Part shown: positions 58,728-64,000 of the stretch, piece by piece
Numbering within the stretch: position 1 is the first letter of the stretch
Layout: every line of letters starts with the position of its first letter
NCBI GenBank assembly: GCA_965279315.1
Contig: OZ257145.1
Location: 992,001-1,056,000, forward strand
From: JAPWJZ01 sp965279315
GTDB taxonomy: Bacteria; Pseudomonadota; Alphaproteobacteria; Micavibrionales; UBA2020
DNA: 64,000 nucleotides
Direction of reading: 5' to 3'
Translations under genes and position numbers: made by a program
The notes under the pieces: generated by a model
Told to the model about the DNA's origin: nothing
Databases searched by the model: none
What the model saw: only the letters and a program-made list of their open reading frames with translations

Positions 58728-59366
58728 TGAAACTATGCTCCTTCTTTGGACGTGTGTTGCTGTTCTGCTGCGGTCTTGGTTTCTGGCCGGTGCCGCCCAA
58801 TACCTTGGCGTGTCGGCGTCGTTCAGTTTTGCGGCCTCTTTCGCGGCCTGCGCGTGGTTGCGCTCCTCCGCCAATGCTTCCTGCCGCTTGGATTTCCATG
58901 CGTTCATGTCTTCGCGGGCGCTGCGGATGTCGTCTTTCGACATCTTGTTTTCCTTCACCAGCTTCTCGCGCGATTTTTCAGACCATTTGCGCTCGCGGCT
59001 GGTGCCGTCATCCATGCTCAGCGAATACCATTTGTAGGCGCCCACATAATCCTTGTTGCGCTTCGCCATGGCGGCCAGGCGGATAAACGCCATGGTGTAG
59101 CCCTTGCGCGCCGCGGTTTCGAACCAGTAGCGTGATTTCACCTGGTTTTTGCCAAGCCCGCCTTTGCCCTTGCCGTAGAGGTCGGCAATGATGAACTGCG
59201 CGCGCGTGTCGCCCTGGTCGGCCAGGTTGACAAGGTCCTCCATCGGGTGCGGGTCTTCCGGCGCCAGCTGCTTGTAAACGGGGTCTTCGTAATAGCGGAT
59301 ATTGCCCGCCTGCGCCGCGTCCGCGAAAAACAGCGTCATCAGGATCAGGAGCAGTGCGCGTGTCAT
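57504..59366 (-). CDS. Sel1-like secreted protein whose frame runs into icd without a stop
   Basis: The first 213 residues form their own unit. A signal peptide (ending ADAAQAG, about residue 21) is followed by two or three Sel1-like repeats (QGDTRAQFIIADLYGKGKGG, and SRYWFETAARKGYTMAFIRL) and a charged tail (AREDMNAWKSKRQEALAEE). No stop codon separates this from the icd Met, so a 620-residue fusion is formally encoded. A TAG is present in another frame just before the icd start, which suggests a lost stop or frameshift. A Sec-exported isocitrate dehydrogenase makes little sense. Internal start for icd is therefore expected. Confidence 0.6.
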   Translation of the reverse strand: MTRALLLILMTLFFADAAQAGNIRYYEDPVYKQLAPEDPHPMEDLVNLADQGDTRAQFIIADLYGKGKGGLGKNQVKSRYWFETAARKGYTMAFIRLAAMAKRNKDYVGAYKWYSLSMDDGTSRERKWSEKSREKLVKENKMSKDDIRSAREDMNAWKSKRQEALAEERNHAQAAKEAAKLNDADTPRYWAAPARNQDRSRTATHVQRRSIVSMSKIKVKTPVVEMNGDEMTRIIWDMIIEKMITPYLDIELVSCDLSIQNRDATDDKITVDAANAIKKYGVGIKCATITPDEQRVEEFKLKKMWKSPNGTIRNILNGTVFREPIICKNVPRLVTTWTKPIVIGRHAFGDQYKATDIKVPGAGKLTMTFEPAGGGEKKTWDIYNFEGPGVAMGMYNTTESIEGFARACLTYGLQRKMAVYMSTKNTILKAYDGDFKDIFQRIFDTEYKPQFDKAGLTYEHRLIDDMVASAMKWEGGFLWACKNYDGDVQSDSVAQGFGSLGLMTSVLLTPDGKTVETEAAHGTVTRHYRMHQQGKPTSTNPIASIFAWTQGLKYRGKFDNTPDVVAFAETLEKVCVATVEAGDMTKDLALLIGPDQKHLTTEQFMDKLISNLNVAMRKAA

Positions 59367-59680
59367 TTTACCTCGTCGAAGAACTGCAGCACTTCGGATA
59401 GCGAAGGGCTCTGTTTCAAAGTCTTGTTACCCGAATACACGGCGTATTGCGAGGGCTTCAGGATGCTGCGCGACGGGATTTTCGCAATCGCATACAGCGG
59501 GGTTTCCTTGGCCGAGCGGTAGATGGAAAACAGCGCCATGTCGGGCAGGCTGTCGATGGCGTAATCGCGCCACTCTCCCCTTTTGACGCGGTCGCCATAA
59601 ACGCCCAGAATCAGGCTCAGTTCGCCATGTGAAAACTGGGCCTTGCCTTGCGTGAATTTGTCGCGAAAATAAAGGAGCAT
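59363..59680 (-). CDS. DUF2794-family protein
   Basis: DUF2794 is a small family found in alphaproteobacteria, of unknown function. The 105-residue product matches in length and landmarks: FSHGELSLILGVYGDRVKRGEWRDYAID, then ALFSIYRSAKETPLYAIAKIP and a C-terminal helix (SLSEVLQFFDEV). It overlaps the start of the Sel1-type gene by four bases, so the two are translationally coupled and probably functionally linked. Confidence 0.88.
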   Translation of the reverse strand: MLLYFRDKFTQGKAQFSHGELSLILGVYGDRVKRGEWRDYAIDSLPDMALFSIYRSAKETPLYAIAKIPSRSILKPSQYAVYSGNKTLKQSPSLSEVLQFFDEVK

Positions 59681-59752
59681 TCCGTAAATCGGCTCTTGAT
59701 TAACATTCGGGGCATTCTAGGCTTAAAACCACAGGAATTAAAGGAAGAATCC

Positions 59753-60313
59753 ATGGCCCGACAGACGACCCCGGCGACCGATTTCGGCGCAAAACCGCAT
59801 GATTTCATCCTGAAGGGGGTGGATGGGAACACATACACCTTGAAAGACGTTCAGGGGCCGAAGGGTTTTGTCGTCATGTTCATCTGCAACCACTGCCCCT
59901 TCGTGAAGGCGATTGCGGGCAGGCTGGCGGCGGATGGCAAGGCGTTGCAGGAAGCGGGCATCGGCGTGATCGCCATCATGCCCAATGATACGGTTTCGCA
60001 CCCGTCGGATTCTTTTGAAAATATGCAGAAATTTTCGGCGGAGCACGGTTTCACCTTTCCCTATGTGATCGATGAAACGCAAGCGGCCGCGCGTGCCTAT
60101 GGCGCGGTCTGCACGCCGGATTTCTTCGGCTATAACGGGCATGGCGATTTGCAGTATCGCGGGCGGCTGGATGCCGTGTCGCCGTCGCATCCTGCTACGG
60201 CGCAAACGCGGCGCGAGTTGGTGGAGGCGATGTTGGGCATTGCTGAAACCGGGCGCGGGCCGGAAAACCAGATCCCGTCGATTGGCTGCGGCATCAAATG
60301 GAAATCTGCGTGA
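59753..60313 (+). CDS. Thioredoxin-fold redoxin/AhpC-TSA family protein
   Basis: The 186-residue protein shows the thioredoxin fold of the small cytosolic thioredoxin-like group (redoxin/AhpC-TSA). It has GFVVMFICNHCPFVKAI (active-site CNHC near residue 50), IMPNDTVSHPSDSFENMQKF, and the cis-Pro loop VCTPDFFGY. Such proteins are often thiol-dependent peroxidases or thiol-disulfide reductases. AAGGA precedes ATG 59753. A longer in-frame start upstream (59648) overlaps the divergent DUF2794 gene and is not used. Confidence 0.9.
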   Translation: MARQTTPATDFGAKPHDFILKGVDGNTYTLKDVQGPKGFVVMFICNHCPFVKAIAGRLAADGKALQEAGIGVIAIMPNDTVSHPSDSFENMQKFSAEHGFTFPYVIDETQAAARAYGAVCTPDFFGYNGHGDLQYRGRLDAVSPSHPATAQTRRELVEAMLGIAETGRGPENQIPSIGCGIKWKSA

Positions 60314-60633
60314 ATTCCATGACGCGTAACAAACATCATGTAACGCGTGCGTAAGCTTTTGCGACATTTCAAAATGGTGGCGTCACGCGAAATAACATTG
60401 TGCGACTCAGGCAAAAATGTTGCGCCGCATCAGGAAATGCAGGGTTTCGTGTACCGCGTGCATGCAGATTTAAATTACAAACCATGCGGCATTCTTCGTT
60501 GATAATTACAAAGCGTTGCCCCGCATTTATCTAAAATTTTAATTATCCGGCAAATCGCCAAACGTAAACCGCTGTTAACCATGCGGGGCTTATCCTGAAG
60601 ATATAAGCATGAGTTCAAATCAAGGATTCAGCG
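60314..60633. other. Intergenic region without a supported gene
   Basis: This AT-richer stretch lies between the thioredoxin-fold gene and a small reading frame with a terminator. I find no tRNA or clear promoter in it. With the small gene and hairpins downstream, the gap up to the VWA gene is about 640 bases. It may carry a small RNA. Confidence 0.35.
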
Positions 60634-60750
60634 ATGACAGGCACAGATGCGAAGCAACCGGCTCTGCAGAGAGCCGTCCAAGCACATGTTACGGGTGAAA
60701 TTTGTAACGCAACCGTCACGGGTATGCCTTTGAGCATCGCCGCGCCTTAA
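60634..60750 (+). CDS. Possible 38-residue peptide or leader
   Basis: A short frame starts at ATG 60634 with AAGGA about 6 bases upstream. It encodes MTGTDAKQPALQRAVQAH, then a short VTGEICNATVTG stretch, ending SIAAP. The stop lies inside the stem of a terminator, as in leader or small-RNA transcripts. An overlapping 29-codon frame starts at 60609. Coding capacity is uncertain. Confidence 0.3.
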   Translation: MTGTDAKQPALQRAVQAHVTGEICNATVTGMPLSIAAP

Positions 60751-60771
60751 GAAGCGCGGCGATTTTTCTTT
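60736..60771 (+). terminator. Rho-independent terminator ending an unassigned transcript
   Basis: ATCGCCGCGC and GCGCGGCGAT form a perfect 10-base stem with an 8-base loop, followed by TTTTCTTTT. No recognised gene lies within 400 bases upstream, so the transcript it ends is probably a small RNA or the small peptide at 60634. Confidence 0.85.
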
Positions 60772-60952
60772 TGGCACGCGTGGGGGCATGTTGCTTCGAG
60801 AGAAGAAAGCGGGGAAGACGCATGAAGGCACAGCACTACTAATCACGGCTCCATAAAAACAAGAAACGAACCATGCCCGGGCGACTTTCCCCGGCCCGGG
60901 CAAAGCCGTCCCATGTTCAAAATTCAACAGCAAAAAAAGAAAAGGCACAGTC

Positions 60953-62770
60953 ATGACAACAGAAAAAATCGCCACACCGAAAAAAAACAACAAGCACCTG
61001 CGCAGCGGCGTCACGCTGCTGCTGGCCTCGGCCGCGCTGATCGGCTTTCCGTTCCTGCAGCAGTCGATGCAGGGCAGCATCAGCAGCGGATCGATGATGA
61101 AAATAAACGCATCGTCGCTGCAGATGGACAGCGTGGATGTTTTTGAAGGCGGCGGCCCGTCCTATGGCGGGGGCAGCGCGACGACGTTCCGCGACATGTC
61201 GAGCAACACCGTGATTGCATCCAGCGGTTTTGGCCTGCTGCCGAATCTCCGCGCCGCGCCGCAGCCCTATGCCGCGCCCGTGCAGGTGCAAAGCGATTAT
61301 AATGTCTCGCCCTATTATCAGGATATGGGGCGTGATAAATCGCCGGCTTATGCCGACAACCCGGTCAAGAAAACATCTGCCGAACCGGTCTCCACTTTCT
61401 CCATCGATGTCGATACCGCGTCCTACAGTTTCATCCGCAAGACGCTGGAACAGGGCCGCCTGCCGGACAAGGACAGCGTGCGGGTGGAGGAACTGATCAA
61501 TTATTTTCCCTACAATTACGACGTGCCGAAAGACGTGCAGGACCCGTTCAAGCCAACTGTCGCGCTGTACCAGTCGCCGTGGAATGCCGACAAGAAACTG
61601 CTGCATATCGGCATCAAGGGATATGAACTGGCCTATCGCCCGCAATCGAATCTTGTGTTCCTGATCGACACATCGGGGTCGATGAACAGCCCCGACAAAC
61701 TGCCGCTGCTGGTCAGCTCGTTCAAGCTGCTGCTGGACACGCTGGGGGACAATGACACGGTATCTATCGTCACTTACGCGGGCAGCGCGGGCGTGGCGCT
61801 GGAACCGACGCGCGCATCCGACAAACGCCGCATCAAATCGGTGCTGGACGGGCTTTATTCAGGCGGGTCGACCGCGGGCGGGCAGGGCATAGAGGCGGCA
61901 TACCGGCTGGCAAAAGAAGGCTTCGTCAAGGAAGGCAACAACCGCGTCATATTGGCAACCGACGGCGATTTCAATGTCGGCATCAGCGATCCAAATGCGC
62001 TGAAGGAATTCATCGCGGATAAGCGCGAAGACGGCATTTTCCTCTCCGTCCTCGGTTTCGGGCAGGGCAATTACCAGGACGCAACGATGCAGGCGCTGGC
62101 GCAGAACGGCAACGGCAATGCGGCCTATATCGACAGCCTGAACGAGGCGCGCAAAGTGCTATCCGAAGAATCCGGCAAGACGCTGTTCACGATTGCGAAG
62201 GATGTGAAGATACAGGTCGAATTCAACCCGAACCTTGTGCGCGATTACCGTCTGATCGGTTATGAAACCCGCCATCTGGAACGCGAAGATTTCGACGACG
62301 ATAAAATCGATGCCGGTGAAATCGGCGCAGGGCATACCGTGACGGCGATCTATGAAATCACGCCTGCCGGCGCGCCGGTGACATCCGGGCTGCGATACAA
62401 GCAACCGGAGGCGGAGATGGTGAAACCGGCAGAAGACGGCTCGGCATTCAACAGCGAAATCGCCTTCCTGAAACTCCGGTATAAACAGCCGGAAGGCAGC
62501 AAGAGCATCCTGATGACGCGCCCCATCACGGGCGAAGATGAAAAGCCCTTTGCCGCATTGCCCGATGACCTGCGCTTCGCGGCGGCGGTGGCAGGGTTCG
62601 GCCAGCTGCTGCGCGGCGGGCGCGATACCGGCACGTTGGATTGGGACAAGCTGATCGGCATGGCATCGGGCGCGCGGGGCGATGACCCCTACGGCTACCG
62701 CGTCGAATTCGTGAATTTGCTGAAACTGGCCAAGACCGGCCAGAAACCCGAAAGGAGTGATGGACGATAG
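60953..62770 (+). CDS. Exported VWA-domain protein, YfbK-like
   Basis: The 605-residue protein has an N-terminal basic and hydrophobic segment (LRSGVTLLLASAALIGFPFL) and a Ser/Gly/Tyr-rich region. The YfbK-type N-terminal domain (about 140-215, STFSIDVDTASYSFIRKTLE, RVEELINYFPYNY) follows. The VWA domain has the MIDAS motif DTSGSMNS at residues 239-246, and a C-terminal DUF3520-type region (ALPDDLRFAAAVAGFGQLLR, with YRVEFVNLLKLA). Such proteins bind metal and ligands at the cell surface or periplasm. AAAAGG precedes the ATG. It is followed by a terminator. Confidence 0.9.
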   Translation: MTTEKIATPKKNNKHLRSGVTLLLASAALIGFPFLQQSMQGSISSGSMMKINASSLQMDSVDVFEGGGPSYGGGSATTFRDMSSNTVIASSGFGLLPNLRAAPQPYAAPVQVQSDYNVSPYYQDMGRDKSPAYADNPVKKTSAEPVSTFSIDVDTASYSFIRKTLEQGRLPDKDSVRVEELINYFPYNYDVPKDVQDPFKPTVALYQSPWNADKKLLHIGIKGYELAYRPQSNLVFLIDTSGSMNSPDKLPLLVSSFKLLLDTLGDNDTVSIVTYAGSAGVALEPTRASDKRRIKSVLDGLYSGGSTAGGQGIEAAYRLAKEGFVKEGNNRVILATDGDFNVGISDPNALKEFIADKREDGIFLSVLGFGQGNYQDATMQALAQNGNGNAAYIDSLNEARKVLSEESGKTLFTIAKDVKIQVEFNPNLVRDYRLIGYETRHLEREDFDDDKIDAGEIGAGHTVTAIYEITPAGAPVTSGLRYKQPEAEMVKPAEDGSAFNSEIAFLKLRYKQPEGSKSILMTRPITGEDEKPFAALPDDLRFAAAVAGFGQLLRGGRDTGTLDWDKLIGMASGARGDDPYGYRVEFVNLLKLAKTGQKPERSDGR

Positions 62771-62801
62771 ACCCTGACACACACCGAGAAACCCCAAGCT
62801 T

Positions 62802-62834
62802 GTGAGCCGTGCCGCCCCGCACGGCTCACTTTAT
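62802..62834 (+). terminator. Terminator after the VWA gene
   Basis: GTGAGCCGTGC pairs perfectly with GCACGGCTCAC around CGCCCC, followed by TTTATTTC. It lies 31 bases after the VWA stop. Confidence 0.85.
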
Positions 62835-62927
62835 TTCGGGATTATGGCTATCATTTGGCCTATTCCGACTCCCGCCATACTATGGTAAAAATCCAGCCAG
62901 CCCAACCACCACATTCTGAGTCGCAAA

Positions 62928-64000
62928 ATGTCCGAATGGGACGCGCTTGAACCGCATGAAAAACGCTACAAGCTGGCGCAGGATCCTGTCGCCGCCGCGC
63001 GTATCGTCTTGGCCGACCGCCAGATGATCATGGCGATGATGTCGCACCCCATCGACCTTAAAAACCTCCGTGACGCACTGAAGAACGATGCCAACCCCGA
63101 CCGCCATATCATCAACGGTTTTCCCGCATTGCATGTGGCGATTGAAAAGCGCGACCTCAAGGCGCTGGAGGCGCTGCTCCGTTATTCCGCCCGCACCGAT
63201 GATATTGACCCGACGGGCGCGGTTGCGCTCGATGTCGCGCATCGCCGCCATTTCAAGGAAGCGGTGAAGATGCTGGAACTGCACGGCGCGGAAACGCGCC
63301 TTGCGAAGGGCGAAGAACCCGACCTTAGCGACGAATACGCGCCGAATTACCAGCGGCGCATCAATAACCTGCTGCATGAAATGGTCCGCAAGGGCACGCC
63401 CGAACAGGTGCAGCAGATGATCGATCTGGGCGCGCAGGTGAACGCGATCGATCCGCATTCCAATCCCGGCTTCCCCATGCTCCACCACGCCGCGTGCCTG
63501 TGCGATGTGGAGAAGGTGAAGATATTGCTGGCGAATGGCGCCGACCCGCTGCAGAAATCATCGCGCGGGCATGATGTGACGGACACCATGTGGCAGGCAC
63601 GCATCGAAAACCTCTACAGCGAAAAATGGCTGCAAATTCATGATCTGGTGCGCGAAGCGGGCTATACGAATTTGTTCGACCATCATCCGCTGAAGCTGGA
63701 TGCCAATGACCTGCGGGCGAGCGTGGCCATCAGCGGCAAGGGCGACCCCACGCTGATGCAATACCTTGTGGATAACGGCAAGGGCGATATGGTGCTGGAT
63801 ATTCTTGGCCGCGATTCATCTGCACCGCTGACGGCGCAGGAATTGTCGAAGCGCGAGACCGCACCCGGCATGATGCGCAGCACGCTGCTGGAATCCTTCG
63901 GCCGTGCGGGCAAGCTCAGCCGCATCTTCACCGCCGCCGTCTGGCAGGGCCGCGTCGATGAAATGCTGTCGCTGCGCACCGCGGTCGAGAAAAACCCGAT
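62928..64000 (+). CDS. Ankyrin-repeat protein, cut by the right window edge
   Basis: A plus-strand frame starts at ATG 62928 (MSEWDALEPHEKRYKLAQD) and stays open to the window end, giving at least 357 residues. Ankyrin-type repeats are seen at about residues 40-120 (NGFPALHVAIEKRDLKALEA, and DPTGAVALDVAHRRHFKEAV) and 140-205 (NPGFPMLHHAACLCDVEKVK with ILLANGADPLQKSSRGHDV). A helical region follows. It lacks a signal peptide. The C-terminus, where the APKxxxF motif would lie, is outside the window. Confidence 0.8.
   Translation, partial: MSEWDALEPHEKRYKLAQDPVAAARIVLADRQMIMAMMSHPIDLKNLRDALKNDANPDRHIINGFPALHVAIEKRDLKALEALLRYSARTDDIDPTGAVALDVAHRRHFKEAVKMLELHGAETRLAKGEEPDLSDEYAPNYQRRINNLLHEMVRKGTPEQVQQMIDLGAQVNAIDPHSNPGFPMLHHAACLCDVEKVKILLANGADPLQKSSRGHDVTDTMWQARIENLYSEKWLQIHDLVREAGYTNLFDHHPLKLDANDLRASVAISGKGDPTLMQYLVDNGKGDMVLDILGRDSSAPLTAQELSKRETAPGMMRSTLLESFGRAGKLSRIFTAAVWQGRVDEMLSLRTAVEKNP

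Overview
The window looks like chromosome of an alphaproteobacterium, GC-rich in its codons. Marker genes for that class include gapR (DUF2312), a DUF2794 gene, a NUDIX/winged-helix NAD regulator of the NadQ type next to nadABC, a eukaryote-like NADP isocitrate dehydrogenase, and flgK/flgL with sigma-54 promoters. It makes its own NAD, heme A and flagella, so it is not a reduced obligate endosymbiont. It also carries a Dot/Icm-type (IVB) secretion module and many ankyrin-repeat genes, which suggests a predatory or host-interacting lifestyle (inference; Micavibrio-like lineages come to mind, but the genus cannot be settled from this sequence).

Layout. 1-1.7 kb: a prophage-like control module, with three minus-strand genes divergent from an S24-type repressor. 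1.7-6.2 kb: a minus-strand cluster of alanine-rich membrane-hairpin proteins, a tandem OsmC protein and an ankyrin protein. 6.5-12.4 kb: small conserved genes (two DUF3592, HIT hydrolase, lipoprotein with HExxH). 12.8-17.4 kb: a ClpA-like AAA+ unfoldase with a non-standard N-terminus, a GNAT acetyltransferase and an exported ankyrin protein. 17.6-19.9 kb: a three-gene ankyrin operon.

20.1-32.2 kb: the secretion locus. It encodes a DsbC-like protein, a lytic transglycosylase, DotD, DotC, DotB, IcmT, a TcpQ-domain protein, four tandem divergent paralogues of about 430-515 residues that I do not recognise, and a 55-residue Cys-containing secreted peptide. It closes with a strong terminator. The order dotD-dotC-dotB-icmT matches traH-I-J-K of IncI plasmids. 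The remaining core genes (dotA, dotG/H/I, dotL, dotO/icmB) are not in this window.

32.3-36 kb: iscX, an RNase J-like beta-CASP hydrolase and a secreted protein. 36-40.6 kb: flgL and flgK, with divergent sigma-54 promoters shared with a repeat-tailed protein. 40.9-44.4 kb: L,D-transpeptidase, GapR, a Sel1 protein and NadQ. 44.5-45.9 kb: two ankyrin-type genes between nadQ and nadABC (46.2-49.7 kb). 50-51.6 kb: a protein joining an ankyrin-like region to a CbbX-like AAA region. 51.7-57 kb: TauE/SafE, CtaA, small membrane proteins, a lipase and two EEP-family paralogues. 57.5-60.3 kb: icd, a Sel1 gene reading in frame into icd, DUF2794 and a thioredoxin-fold protein. 61-62.8 kb: a YfbK-like VWA protein. 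The right edge cuts another ankyrin gene.

The main new observation is that six cytosolic ankyrin-type proteins from three separate loci end in the same short motif, A-P-[K/R]-x-x-x-F, 2-16 residues from the C-terminus. The one Sec-exported ankyrin protein lacks it. With a Dot/Icm-type machine in the same window, this motif is a candidate translocation tag.
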